A stretch of DNA of 64,000 bases from Symbiodinium natans (Eukaryota; Sar; Dinophyceae; Suessiales; Symbiodiniaceae): contig CAJNDS010002354.1 of the NCBI GenBank assembly GCA_905221605.1, forward strand, positions 1-64,000, read 5' to 3'. Below, piece by piece: positions 1-10,040 of this stretch. The translations under genes were made by a program, and so were the position numbers. The notes under the pieces are model-generated. The model did not search any database. It was not told the origin of the DNA and worked only from the letters and a program-made list of their open reading frames with translations. The first letter of the stretch is position 1. Every line of letters starts with the position of its first letter.

Positions 1-3000
1 AATGCTGTTAATCAGCAGAAGGAGGGTGAGTATGCACATCTCCTTGCTCAAGGCGACATGATTGAATGCAAGTCTGACAGGCCAACTTTCGAGCAAGGTT
101 CTACCTGCAGTCACCTTGACCATTACCTTATTTCCAGTTCGCTGTACTTGTCCGCCAAGATCTGTTCTGTCTCTTGGAAGCACAAAAAAGTAACTGGAGG
201 ACATCACTTGGTAAAGATTCGGTTTCGGCCGAAGCATAAGCTTGACAAAGATGTCCCGGCGATACCTGTTCGGACAGTTCCTGCTGCGGCTTTTTCTGTT
301 CCACCTGCGACTACTGACTTGCCTGGCATCGAGGCTGCGGAGACTAGCCCTTCGCACCTTCTTCTTCGTAAACTAATTCATTGCACTAAAGCCCGCTTGA
401 TTGAAGAGCAGAACAAAGGTCAAAAACTCTGCCCTTCTGACGCGCTCGTTGCACAAAAAGCCACATGTTTCTTGTGGCGTGCAAACCTACGTGCCCAAGC
501 TGGAAACTCAATTGCTGCATTAATTAGGAAGTTGGTACGCCTTTTGAACAGGAGCACTGGTGCGACTGTCGGTGTCAACGCAAGCACCGTCACACCTTTA
601 GCCAGGCATATCACCATACCCCCTTTCACGCCGTCAGGTAATGGTTCAGCCGAGCTCCCGAGACATTGGCTTCAAGAAGCGCTTAATCGGCTACACCTTG
701 GTGCAGAGCTGAAAACTGCCCCCTCACCAAGTCTTCGTTCCCTGGTTGCTCAAAGAGATTTGCAGGTTGATAAGTCTAAAATTAAGTGGCAGGCCTTCAG
801 GAAGATCTGCCCTCGAATCATCGATTCGCAACAGGTCAGAAGCGAAAATGGCCAGCTGATCACATCTATGAGTCAGTTTGATGCTGCACTAAGGGCAACT
901 AGAGCCTTTTGGCACCACTTCCCTTGTCAATACGATAACCAGTGGGACAAACTCCTACAGCCATATGCGCAAAGGGCCCCCTTCGTGCCGGCTGACTTAC
1001 CAGATGAAAGCATCATCTTCAAGGCCATTATTACCACCAAGGATTCTTCCCCGGGTCCCGATGGTGTGCCCTATGCCTTTTATAGGCAAAATCCGAGTTA
1101 CTTTGCCAACTTACTTGGGGATCATATGTGGGAGATGTGCTTGTCTCAAGCTGATCATCCGCTTCAGGCCTTAGTCTTCATTCCCAAGGCTGACAAGGGT
1201 GCGTACGCGGACAACTACAGGCCACTAGACATGCCCGATACTTGTGATCGAATCATTGACTCCGCAATCTACGCTGTCCTCGCTGAGTCTTTCAAAGACT
1301 CGCTACATCCTGCCCAGGCTCTTCTTAATCACTTCAAAGAACCACAGGCAAATTATGCCCAAATGCAACATTACTTGGAGCTCAAAGATGCCCAGTACAC
1401 AGTCATGCTTTCCGACTTTGCCAAGGCCTTTGAACGGGTGAATCCCTGGTGGGTACTACAGTGCTTAGCGGCAAGAGCTGCCCCTGCCTGGATCAAAGCT
1501 TACGTCATCCACCTTATGTTTGGGAGGCGCACCCAGCATAAAGTGCAAGGTTTCTTGCTCGAGCCTATCTCCATCCACCAAGGCCTTGCTATGGGAAGGG
1601 CGACTTCTGTTGTCCTTTTCTGTCTCGCCTTAGATCCCTTGATTTGGGCGCTGCACGACATTTCTTCCTTCATAAGACTAACGGCTTACATGGACGATAA
1701 CAGCGCTGCCTCCAAAGGCCTGCATTGGGTGGAAAAGGCACAAAGAACTTTCGAACCAGCGCACAGCGCGGGGTTACAAGTTCTCCGTCACCAATGCTTC
1801 CAAGCAGGGTTTATTTCTTTACAGGTTCTCCCTGGGGATGTCAGAGCATGCATAGCCCAATTTGGTGTCGCTTGGATTGAGTCCAAACAGCTTCCACCGA
1901 GCAATACTCTCACCATTGGAGGTCCCTCATTGCATCAAGCCTTGTGCTTACTGCTTCAACAGAACATCTACAGCCTCGACCAAGCAATGAGGATGTCCTT
2001 GACTAGGCTTGACGTGCGACACGGACTGCTCTTAGTAAGCGGAAGCAAATGCTACGTCCTGTCTAGCGATATGCTGCTTTGCATGTGCACACAACAGCAA
2101 AATTTCCAGGCTTTGTTGGCTTGCATTATTGCATCGCCTTGCAAATGCAAATGCAAAACTTCTATTCTTACCAACAAGCCCTTCAAAACTGCTGATATCC
2201 TTCTCCTCGACATGACGCCTTGGGGGTCTAAGATTATTGCTGAGACTGCAACAATGTTGGGCTTTATCCTGCGTGGCCGCATGTCAAAATATGAATGGGA
2301 GCAAGCAACGTCTATTGATGAAATTCATTGGGTTGGACAAAGGAAAATGTCAGATGTTTCCTTGCGCATGCTGATCCTTGATAAGGCCTTGTGCAATATG
2401 TTGAGAAGGAATAAACAAGCTCTTTCCCTTACTGCATCAATGCCTGCCAGGATTCAATTCCATACGGCCTTCATTGCCTCTTGCCCTCTTTTCTGCAATT
2501 CCTTGTACGCCTTCACCAAAAGGCATATGCTCAAAGCACTAGCTATTGCCAGCTCAACTATTTTGAGGCGTCCCTGGATTCAGGCCAAACATATGGCGGG
2601 CGTTTTTGATTTTATCAAAGCGCCTAGGGCAATGGATCCTGAGATAGGCGCCATATTATCTAAAGTTGGCCTACTGCTGCGCTGGAGAGGCAAATGGGCT
2701 TTAAACGTTATCCTGCATGACCTTGAAAATGCGCATGCGGCCAACCTTCCCTTCTACCATTCGTTGCTTGTGCAAGCCAGGCAAGCCATTCAGAAATCAG
2801 TCTCCTTAGGAGACTCACCAATCATTGAGCAGTTCAAAAGCAAGTGCCATGATGCCCTATCTGCTGCGCTGCCTCCCCTCACTCAGGCGGTCGCAAGCTC
2901 AAGCAGGCGCAAATTGCGCTTAGAGCAGTGTTGCGCAATGCTGCTTGTGTTCAGGCGCAAGGATATCTTCGACAAAAAGTTGCGAACCATGCACATGAGA

Positions 3001-3030
3001 GACAGCTATGTGCCATTTTGCTTGCGCTAA
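1..3030 (+). CDS. Non-LTR (LINE-type) retrotransposon ORF: end of APE endonuclease plus reverse transcriptase, 5' truncated by the window
   Basis: The frame is open from base 1, so the first ATG at 58 is internal and the real start lies outside the window. Around codons 20-50 a segment with LDHYLIS resembles the SDH end of exonuclease-endonuclease-phosphatase (APE) nucleases. RT motifs follow in order: SSPGPDGVPYAFY, YRPLDMPDTCDRIID, LSDFAKAFERVNP (first catalytic Asp), QGLAMGRATSV, and TAYMDDN with the catalytic YMDD at 1687-1698. This order is typical of target-primed (LINE) RTs, which nick DNA and copy their RNA at the cut. The frame ends at 3030, but protein-like sequence already moves to the -1 frame near 2890-2920. 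That points to a one-base indel, or less likely to recoding into the next ORF. RT assignment is strong; the endonuclease remnant is weaker. Confidence 0.88.
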   Translation, partial: NAVNQQKEGEYAHLLAQGDMIECKSDRPTFEQGSTCSHLDHYLISSSLYLSAKICSVSWKHKKVTGGHHLVKIRFRPKHKLDKDVPAIPVRTVPAAAFSVPPATTDLPGIEAAETSPSHLLLRKLIHCTKARLIEEQNKGQKLCPSDALVAQKATCFLWRANLRAQAGNSIAALIRKLVRLLNRSTGATVGVNASTVTPLARHITIPPFTPSGNGSAELPRHWLQEALNRLHLGAELKTAPSPSLRSLVAQRDLQVDKSKIKWQAFRKICPRIIDSQQVRSENGQLITSMSQFDAALRATRAFWHHFPCQYDNQWDKLLQPYAQRAPFVPADLPDESIIFKAIITTKDSSPGPDGVPYAFYRQNPSYFANLLGDHMWEMCLSQADHPLQALVFIPKADKGAYADNYRPLDMPDTCDRIIDSAIYAVLAESFKDSLHPAQALLNHFKEPQANYAQMQHYLELKDAQYTVMLSDFAKAFERVNPWWVLQCLAARAAPAWIKAYVIHLMFGRRTQHKVQGFLLEPISIHQGLAMGRATSVVLFCLALDPLIWALHDISSFIRLTAYMDDNSAASKGLHWVEKAQRTFEPAHSAGLQVLRHQCFQAGFISLQVLPGDVRACIAQFGVAWIESKQLPPSNTLTIGGPSLHQALCLLLQQNIYSLDQAMRMSLTRLDVRHGLLLVSGSKCYVLSSDMLLCMCTQQQNFQALLACIIASPCKCKCKTSILTNKPFKTADILLLDMTPWGSKIIAETATMLGFILRGRMSKYEWEQATSIDEIHWVGQRKMSDVSLRMLILDKALCNMLRRNKQALSLTASMPARIQFHTAFIASCPLFCNSLYAFTKRHMLKALAIASSTILRRPWIQAKHMAGVFDFIKAPRAMDPEIGAILSKVGLLLRWRGKWALNVILHDLENAHAANLPFYHSLLVQARQAIQKSVSLGDSPIIEQFKSKCHDALSAALPPLTQAVASSSRRKLRLEQCCAMLLVFRRKDIFDKKLRTMHMRDSYVPFCLR

Positions 3031-5747
3031 ACCTCCCGCCAAAGAACGTGGCTTCGGATGTCACTCGTTGCTACGCACTTAGATGGGCCATTGTTGAAGA
3101 AGCCGATGCATATTTTGTGTACAGGCAATATGCCTCTAGGGACGAGCAATGTAGAGTCTGCCTACGCAAACAAACAGGGAAAGAGCTCTGGTATGACAAT
3201 GGGTTCGGCAGCATGCCAGTCTGCAAACTCTGTCATCTCAACCAAAGCTGCCCTGATGACCTTGCCCATGCCATCAGCTGCATGCTGCCTTGCTGTGATG
3301 TTAACCAAGCACCACTCCTGCAATTTGCGGCAATGCCTGGTGCTCCGGCTAGAACTATTACTTACAGAGCAGCTATACCCAATGAGCACCAGTGTACTTT
3401 CATCCAAAGCCACTGCCTGCTCTGTGGGCTGGGAGCAAACACAACAGAGCATTGGCTTACGGCTTGTGTGGTCACCAAAGCCTCCCTCTTTATTGTCCTA
3501 GTCACATTGGGATATGCTGGCACTGCCTCGTTTGACTCCCTGTGTCACACTGCCCTTCCTAAGATCAATGTTGAGGGAGGGATTGACAAGAAATTCTGTG
3601 CCGTCCTATTAGCATGGATTGCGACCATAAGAAGATATACTATGGAACAGCAATGCACCTGGCACCCTGGATGGTGTGAGACACCGCAACGGGCAAAACA
3701 CATCAGTAACATACCCAAGCTCGCGTCACGTCTTTGGAATACCATCCCGAGGATGTTACTTCCCAAAGCATTACCGGCATGGTGGGTTGACACGGAACGC
3801 TGCAAGCCCTGTTGCAACGACGGAGGACTCCATATTGAGGTCAAGCATCCCCTTTCTGCCTTAATTAAAGCAAGCGCCCAAGGTGTTACCGTCTCCCCCA
3901 GGAATGCTAATATAGGGGATGTCTTAGCAACATTAGATGCACAGCATTACTTGCTTGCACCTATGTATCAACAGACCCTTGGCGTCCCTAATGTTGCTCT
4001 ATGGCCTAAAATGTGTCATTGCGGCAATCTGCACCTTAAAGTTACGGCATTAAGGCCAATCCCTGCAGGTACTCCACTTATTGTTGAGTTAAAACCTGTC
4101 AAAGATACCCACCTTGTTGCTCAATTTGACGGCAGCTGCCACGTGCAAGAAGGTATCGGTGGTGCGGGTGGTATCGTATGGTCGCCCGGACCAGTCCCGG
4201 TAATTCTTGAAACGATTGCCATCCCACTCCAGCCTTGTCCAGATTCTATGTTTGCGGAAATATGCGCCGCTGACGCAACGTTAGACAAGGCATTATCTCT
4301 AGCTGCTAGCAATCAAATTAGGGAGGTTATCCTTCAGGGCGACTGCATCAACATTGTAAAGCACTTTGCTGGTGCCTTGAGACTACATAGGGAAGACCTA
4401 GTGCGAAAACTGGACAACATGTGGCAAAAGTTAACGCACACACCCATTACAGTGCATTGGTCATACGTCCCTCGCGTCGGCAACAAAGTCGCTGATCACC
4501 TGGCAGGAATCGCTGCTAACAGTCTCCGCTACGAAGCACCCCTTCATGAAGATGTCTTCTTTGACTCGGGTGAGGGTCAGCCTCATATGCAAATAAACAC
4601 TGAGTGCTTTCCGCCTATTCTGTTGCCTTCCAAGCAATGGCACCTGCAAGCTATACAGGACTTGCATTCCGGAGCTGAAACTATTTCTCTTGAGGCCCCC
4701 CCACTTTGGAATCCGGAACTGCTTTTGCGGTTTTGCCTCTACAATCGGATCAAGCCTCCCCCCGAGCTTGATACAACGTGGCCAGGGCTGGTCCAGTATC
4801 GAAGGCCATCTTTGCACCCACAGGGTAGATATTATGCCATACGGCACTGGCAAACGAGTAAAAGGCTAACACGTTTCTTGGCCATCGGACCGAACGCAAT
4901 TGAAATCGACATGAAAGGTGCGCATTATACGCTTTTGCGCCTCCTTACATGTCACAGCCCTACTCACCCACCCCTCCCAACGTTGCTTGAAGCCAGGGAG
5001 CTATTTAGTAGTCACCTTGCACGCGCGCCCAAAGCACAAACAGTACAAACCAAGCACTTGTTGCAAAGAGCAGTTGGAATGGACAGCAATGCTTTCCTTC
5101 GGCATGTTTATGAAGGTAGTATTGCTGCTTATGCCATCCCCCCTGCCTTGGCAAGTTTTCTTGCACATTTGGTGCAGGCTAAAGCTACCCTCCAGGTTAT
5201 GATCCAGCAAGGAATCCCTTTTTACCAACCGGATGCAAGGGTCAACAACAGGAATTGGGCAACTTTTGCACTTGAAGCTGCGGAAAGCTTCGTAATGCGA
5301 AAAGGGCTCGCTGCAATGCTCCCGTACTGCGCAGGCACAGTGCTTTGGGTACATGACGGGGTGTACGTCAAAAATAGAAACGCAGTTTCACCCTTCATCG
5401 AAGGGGCTACTGAAGCGTTGGTTCAGCTCATCCAGGTGGGGCAGCACTGTCATCCACAGGTCACACCTAACCAGGAATTTGCTAACCTACAAGATGTCTT
5501 TGCTATTACCACCACGAAGAGTGAATTTAATGCGGCAGTTGATGCGTTAAACGCTGCGGGTATCGCGTGTCATAGCCCTGCTCTCCCAAAGCACCCAAAG
5601 GCAACCACCAACAGGGTGTCCAAGCGCCTTATCCTGGAAGTTCAGGATATACTAGAGGTCGAGAGGCAAAGAGACGATAAAAGGAGACGCGTTGATGTTA
5701 CAGCTGTTCCGCGTAGGGGATTGTGGGTAACACCCCCCTCGTTGTGA
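2928..5747 (+). CDS. Second retroelement ORF: Cys/His clusters, RNase H, and a family-A-polymerase-like C-terminal domain
   Basis: This 939-codon frame overlaps the RT frame by about 100 bp in the -1 register and reads as its continuation; open sequence extends upstream of the ATG. Residues 70-170 hold Cys/His clusters (CRVC, CKLCH, CLLCG followed by H and C) expected to bind zinc. An RNase H1 fold follows with D401 (FDGSC), E444, D472 (QGDC) and D523 (ADHLAG), a full D-E-D-D set. Residues about 655-820 carry EIDMKGAHYTLL (D661) and VLWVHDGVYV (H809, D810), with a helix-rich segment between them. This layout resembles motifs A and C of family-A polymerases, especially the compact transposon/virus (TV-Pol) group. 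RNase H is secure; the polymerase call is inference. No poly(A) follows the stop, and the next ORF begins 69 bp downstream. Confidence 0.82.
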   Translation: MLRNAACVQAQGYLRQKVANHAHERQLCAILLALNLPPKNVASDVTRCYALRWAIVEEADAYFVYRQYASRDEQCRVCLRKQTGKELWYDNGFGSMPVCKLCHLNQSCPDDLAHAISCMLPCCDVNQAPLLQFAAMPGAPARTITYRAAIPNEHQCTFIQSHCLLCGLGANTTEHWLTACVVTKASLFIVLVTLGYAGTASFDSLCHTALPKINVEGGIDKKFCAVLLAWIATIRRYTMEQQCTWHPGWCETPQRAKHISNIPKLASRLWNTIPRMLLPKALPAWWVDTERCKPCCNDGGLHIEVKHPLSALIKASAQGVTVSPRNANIGDVLATLDAQHYLLAPMYQQTLGVPNVALWPKMCHCGNLHLKVTALRPIPAGTPLIVELKPVKDTHLVAQFDGSCHVQEGIGGAGGIVWSPGPVPVILETIAIPLQPCPDSMFAEICAADATLDKALSLAASNQIREVILQGDCINIVKHFAGALRLHREDLVRKLDNMWQKLTHTPITVHWSYVPRVGNKVADHLAGIAANSLRYEAPLHEDVFFDSGEGQPHMQINTECFPPILLPSKQWHLQAIQDLHSGAETISLEAPPLWNPELLLRFCLYNRIKPPPELDTTWPGLVQYRRPSLHPQGRYYAIRHWQTSKRLTRFLAIGPNAIEIDMKGAHYTLLRLLTCHSPTHPPLPTLLEARELFSSHLARAPKAQTVQTKHLLQRAVGMDSNAFLRHVYEGSIAAYAIPPALASFLAHLVQAKATLQVMIQQGIPFYQPDARVNNRNWATFALEAAESFVMRKGLAAMLPYCAGTVLWVHDGVYVKNRNAVSPFIEGATEALVQLIQVGQHCHPQVTPNQEFANLQDVFAITTTKSEFNAAVDALNAAGIACHSPALPKHPKATTNRVSKRLILEVQDILEVERQRDDKRRRVDVTAVPRRGLWVTPPSL

Positions 5748-5815
5748 TGCGTGTAGTCCCCATTTCAACCACCCTCCCTCTTTCGTGATGGCGGCACCTT
5801 TGGCTCAGACCAGTT

Positions 5816-6421
5816 GTGAACGCCCGGGCACAACCAAACATGCTGGCCGCCACACGCTGCCTCCTGGCTTGGCGTTACCATGAAGCCATTGGTAGTCATT
5901 CCAGCGCAGCTGACTTCGAACTCACAGTCCTCCCTGCTGCAGCGGGAGCGATCCTCGTGGCTCTCTTAGAGGAAAGCAAGTCGAACGAAGCCCTTTCCCC
6001 GTACCATAAGGATCGTTTATATCGAGGCGTCTCCTTTGGTAATCCACTGATCATTCACGAGATTGTCGAAGATCTGGATGAGGAAAAACTCCTACTTGCA
6101 TGGACTCTCATTGAAGTCATTGCAAGGCTGGACGCTGCCACTCAACCTCGCGCTACCGTGTCAATGCTATGGAAAATAAGTGCACCAAATCTCCGTGCCA
6201 TCTCGAGCGTTGGAGAACGTGCGCTTGCCCAATCACTTTCGGAGCACTTTTCTTTGACCCCCAAGTGGTCTTCACGAGTTGTCGGGGCTTTAATCGGGCA
6301 CAAAACTGGATGGGGTAGGGTAGAGGCATTGCTCCAGGTCTTAACGCCAAGAGCAACAGTCATTGCCCGTGAACTGTGTGAGTGTGAACAATTCCCCTAT
6401 CACTTCTTTTGGCCGTGGTAG
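5816..6421 (+). CDS. Hypothetical 201-aa ORF downstream of the RNase H ORF
   Basis: I do not recognise this protein. It is mostly helical in character, rich in Ala and Leu, with an acidic stretch (EIVEDLDEEKLLLAW) near residue 85-100. The start is uncertain because the frame opens close to the end of the preceding ORF. It lies in the same orientation as all ORFs from 1 to 33,328. The phrase around PLIIH and LLLAW faintly recalls a segment (PIIVH, then LLLAW) of the 230-aa ORF at 10,926-11,618, so the two could be distant relatives; this is only an impression from reading. It could also be a fragment of a longer decayed frame. Confidence 0.4.
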   Translation: MNARAQPNMLAATRCLLAWRYHEAIGSHSSAADFELTVLPAAAGAILVALLEESKSNEALSPYHKDRLYRGVSFGNPLIIHEIVEDLDEEKLLLAWTLIEVIARLDAATQPRATVSMLWKISAPNLRAISSVGERALAQSLSEHFSLTPKWSSRVVGALIGHKTGWGRVEALLQVLTPRATVIARELCECEQFPYHFFWPW

Positions 6422-6768
6422 TCATACCTTGTTTCTTCTCACACACTAGATCCAGAGCCACGTTATTGGCTTTAATGCCCCTGGCTGGACCCACCTCACT
6501 TTGGCCATCTGTTCGCAGACAGTGGAGCTATGTGCCAATGTGTCCACTGAGTGAGGGTGTGGTTGCCCCTTGTACTTTGTGCTCGGTGGGCTTTATTGCC
6601 GCTTATGGTACTCGTACCTTTACGTGCTCCTCTGTTATTTGCTTCGATGTTTGATCACTGCTAACATTGTGATCACCTACCCCTCCCCATCCGAATATAG
6701 TTGGCACATGCGTGACAGTTATTTTGCTCAAGCGCTCGTTATGGGAGCACTGACCCTTAACCCGCGCA

Positions 6769-8109
6769 ATGGCCTTCTGTCTGGATTTGGCGCCGGATCA
6801 TCTTAGGAAGATTCTTGGCTCTTCCATCCATACTTCGCCCTGCCTCTTCTCGTATGACAACAAATTCTGCACCGTGGAGTCCAGTATCGCCTTTTGCATT
6901 ATGCAGCTGGCTGGCACGGTCTCCATTCGTGCACACTTGGATGCCGATGTAAAGTCCTCCGAATTGGTTGGGGCTGCTCTCCAGCTTATCCACCGCTGTT
7001 GGTCCAAGGGACTTGCCCTCCAGTTAAGGGAGATAGATGGATGCGGATGCCTTGAGTGGCAGCAATGGGGGTTGCAAACTCTGCGCGCTATGGGTTCGGT
7101 GAGTGTGGCGTGGCATAATGTACTTGCTGGCCACATCGGGCAGGCGTATATAATTGCGCTCCCGGTAACATTGCATGCATCTTGCAGAATTGCCACTACC
7201 ACCCTGGGCAGCTACGAGGTGTTTTTTCTTCGGTTGAGCTCGCTGTCCTGTCTGCCTGTTTTCCGTCTTCATGCACCTCTTCTCGCATACCAAAGGTCAC
7301 CTCCCACCCTGCTTGCTCGTGCCACCCACCATGGTTTTTGGCCTGGCGTTCTTAAACGCCCCTCTGGGCCCCTCCCAGCCGAGAATGGCACCGGTGCGCC
7401 ACGAGTGCAAGAGTACCAGTTCACCACCCAAACGGCCTGCGCCTTTCACGAACAGGGTCTTGGTGCGACCTGTGCTTTCGTTGGCCAAATCGCCACCTTC
7501 GTCCTCGTTGAAGTTGGACTCGAGTTTGGATGTATGCTCAAGTACACCATGTGTTGCTCACCCTACACGCACGGAGAGTGGTACCTCCTCGACTCTACCC
7601 AACTAGGCGCTGAACTTCTTCCGCTCCTCCTGGAAAACATGGCCTTCCGACTTGATCTCAATCTGGTGCAAATCCAAGTAGTTGTCCAGGGACTGACTTT
7701 TGCTGTCCCTCTAGTCAGCTTTCTTGTTGGCACGGTCTTTATTGCTGTTGCCTTCCCCTCCTTTGAGCACATGGTAGAGGCGCATCCGGTCCTGGTAGGG
7801 TCTTACTTTAGTAGGCGCCTCTGTATTGTCAATCCGCCTGATGGGATGCTCCCTCTCAATCTCACAATCGATCCAATGCTGCCGGTCCTCATGCTGCAAA
7901 TACTAATTGTGCAACACATGCGGCAACGGAGTGGTTACCTTGAAAGTCGGGCTTTCGTACTTTGCGATGAACAGGGCTTTGTTGCGGACACGTGCACCAA
8001 AATCCAAACAGCGTTCCATGAGGATGCGAGGGTGCTTCTTAAGTACAAGTGCCTCACCTTCGAAGGTCACCTGTTTAGATTGGTCTCCGCCTCCCACAGC
8101 CTACTTTGA
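6769..8109 (+). CDS. Hypothetical 446-aa ORF, first member of a tandem paralogous pair
   Basis: The function is unknown. The protein contains several hydrophobic stretches, for example around residues 300-335, that could be buried strands or weak membrane segments. Its last third matches the ORF at 8255-9673: both have M-R-x-R-S-G-x-L-E followed by R-x-F-V-L and then a closing motif ending in I/V-L-L-K. A second shared block lies near residues 85-125, with spaced Trp residues (LEWQQWG against FHWHMLHW). Two adjacent related ORFs on one strand point to an old tandem duplication. I saw no catalytic signature. The ATG at 6769 is the first in the frame, and little in the sequence decides the start. 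Confidence 0.5.
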   Translation: MAFCLDLAPDHLRKILGSSIHTSPCLFSYDNKFCTVESSIAFCIMQLAGTVSIRAHLDADVKSSELVGAALQLIHRCWSKGLALQLREIDGCGCLEWQQWGLQTLRAMGSVSVAWHNVLAGHIGQAYIIALPVTLHASCRIATTTLGSYEVFFLRLSSLSCLPVFRLHAPLLAYQRSPPTLLARATHHGFWPGVLKRPSGPLPAENGTGAPRVQEYQFTTQTACAFHEQGLGATCAFVGQIATFVLVEVGLEFGCMLKYTMCCSPYTHGEWYLLDSTQLGAELLPLLLENMAFRLDLNLVQIQVVVQGLTFAVPLVSFLVGTVFIAVAFPSFEHMVEAHPVLVGSYFSRRLCIVNPPDGMLPLNLTIDPMLPVLMLQILIVQHMRQRSGYLESRAFVLCDEQGFVADTCTKIQTAFHEDARVLLKYKCLTFEGHLFRLVSASHSLL

Positions 8110-8254
8110 TGCTAGGACGGCTGGCTTTGCTGCATTGGTAACGCCTTCTTGCCGCCTTTTGGCTCACACTAGCGTAGTAGTGCTTTGGCTCATGGGAGTC
8201 TGAGGCTGCCCCGCGACGTCACTTTCCTGCCGCCACACTATACGACTCGTTGCC

Positions 8255-9673
8255 TTGCGGCCCAACTTGAGCATGTCAACAGAGGAAGATTGCCTTGACA
8301 GCGACCCAAGGCAGCTTGAGTACGCCCGTACTCTTGCTCTGCCGCAAGCTCTGTCCTTGGATTTGTCCCCGGTGGCCTTGACGCTGGTCCTAGGCAATGA
8401 CCCTCTAATTCCTCTTTGCGGAGGTGGAGAGGACCCTGTGCAAAGACTGACATCGTCAGTCGCGCAACGCCTTCTGGTGGATCTCTGCAACATCAAGGTT
8501 GTTCTTGCCCTGCCATTGCAGAGTGTTCATGGCACTGAAAATGCCGCTGATGCCTTCCAGGCTTGGCTTAGTTGGAGCATAAGACAAGAAATAAAGATCG
8601 GCCAGGTCTCGGACGGCTTAGACTTTCATTGGCACATGCTTCATTGGTGCCAATTGGCTATCCAGTCTGTGGCCTGTCTTGCATCAGTTAATTCGAATTG
8701 GTTCCGACTTCTCTTGGAAGGTCTGAGGGGAATGCCCTTCTTTGCGATTCCCACGGGGGAACACGCCGGAGCGTTCTTTGGAGTCACGCCTCTTGACGAA
8801 TGCACTTACGACGTCCATGCAGTTGGAGACTTCCCACTCGCGAGCCTCCGCTTCCTCCGACTGCGTTCACCGTTTACAGCTGACTTTGCCAATCAAACTC
8901 CTGCAAGGCAGCTCCTGGGCGGGCGACTTGCTCATGAGCATCATTGGCCTGCCCAAATGGATTCTCCTCACCCGCAGGCAGAGGGCCACTGTGGCAGTCT
9001 ATGGCCTCGCACACAGTCCACCTTGCAGCGTCACGTGCCTGCCCCTTGGTCAGTCCGTGAAGCAGCTTCTCGTTGTAGGGTAAGGTATGCTGGCCTTGTT
9101 GCCAATCTCACCCTTGTGCGCGTTACTCAACATCAAGGTTGTATGATTCAAATCGTTTGGTGCGTTGCCCCCTTTCGACAAGAAGCTCTTGAAGGGGATA
9201 CTCTCCAACTTACCACTCAACTTTTCCCTGCCTTATGTGCTTTGTGCCCGAACCGCCTGCAGCCAGATCTCCTTGGGGTCTTCGCTGTTTCGCAACTTAG
9301 TCACCTACCTGTCCCTCCGTGCTGTGCCCTGGTAGATTGGCCGGTGGGCACACCGTTCACTGTATATGCCTACAATGATCTCCTGGCTGTAAGGGCTGCG
9401 CATCCACCCGTCACTGTTGGCTGGCCGTCCTGGCACCTGCAGCTCCTCAACCCAAGCGATTGGAATGACCTACCTTGCCCTGTTTTGGCTTCTTGTAGCT
9501 GGCCTGTGTCCCTGTTGATGGTCAAATGCGTGCAAGCGATGAGAGAACGCAGTGGGCACCTCGAGTGTCGATCTTTTGTCCTGGCCGACTCACAAGGGGC
9601 AGTTGCGAGTCCTGCGTCGGCAGTACTCCGAGCTTTTGCTCCGAATGCAAACATACTTCTGAAAATGCAGTAG
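8255..9673 (+). CDS. Hypothetical 472-aa ORF, second member of the tandem paralogous pair
   Basis: It is unrecognised by family. The C-terminal half aligns by eye with the 446-aa ORF just upstream: LVDWPVGTPFTVYAY against LVSFLVGTVFIAVAF, then MRERSGHLECRSFVL against MRQRSGYLESRAFVL, then a closing NILLKMQ against RVLLKYK. The two stops are about 1.56 kb apart, so they look like a duplicated gene that diverged. The gap between the pair is only 145 bp. Conservation of both frames suggests that the protein is, or recently was, under selection, but no enzymatic motif is visible. Confidence 0.5.
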   Translation: MRPNLSMSTEEDCLDSDPRQLEYARTLALPQALSLDLSPVALTLVLGNDPLIPLCGGGEDPVQRLTSSVAQRLLVDLCNIKVVLALPLQSVHGTENAADAFQAWLSWSIRQEIKIGQVSDGLDFHWHMLHWCQLAIQSVACLASVNSNWFRLLLEGLRGMPFFAIPTGEHAGAFFGVTPLDECTYDVHAVGDFPLASLRFLRLRSPFTADFANQTPARQLLGGRLAHEHHWPAQMDSPHPQAEGHCGSLWPRTQSTLQRHVPAPWSVREAASRCRVRYAGLVANLTLVRVTQHQGCMIQIVWCVAPFRQEALEGDTLQLTTQLFPALCALCPNRLQPDLLGVFAVSQLSHLPVPPCCALVDWPVGTPFTVYAYNDLLAVRAAHPPVTVGWPSWHLQLLNPSDWNDLPCPVLASCSWPVSLLMVKCVQAMRERSGHLECRSFVLADSQGAVASPASAVLRAFAPNANILLKMQ

Positions 9674-10040
9674 GGACCCCGCCCCTTCACTAATGCTTGG
9701 CCTTGGAAGCATGAGGGTCTCGTTCTCCAGTTTCACACTGCTTTCGCGGTTTTGCATTCTAGGGAATGTGTTGGCGGGACTTTTTCATGGGTGCTGTGCA
9801 GTGCTGGCTCAGGTCAACTCTGTAGATCCGAGGTAGTCCACCGCCTTCCCCTCAGGAAGGCATCACTGACATGGTTGAGGCATCCAGCCCTCAAAGCCAT
9901 ATGGAACGTCTTGCTCCGCTGCTTGTGATTGTCTCGCAGTTGAGCCCTACGTCGGCCTACTGTAGGCCCGCCTCCAGGCACAGCGATAGACACCTTCACG
10001 ACTGCCCATTGGATGCATTGCGTTGTGTCCTCTTTGATGC
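9674..10040. other. Intergenic stretch without a supported gene
   Basis: Between the 472-aa ORF and the next open frame I see only short chance frames. No terminator, tRNA-like fold or repeat was recognised. Confidence 0.4.

Noticed and set aside
5780-5810. Spliced-leader-like CCTTTGGCTCAG
   Set aside because: It shares only a short, imperfect core with the leader and is within chance expectation.
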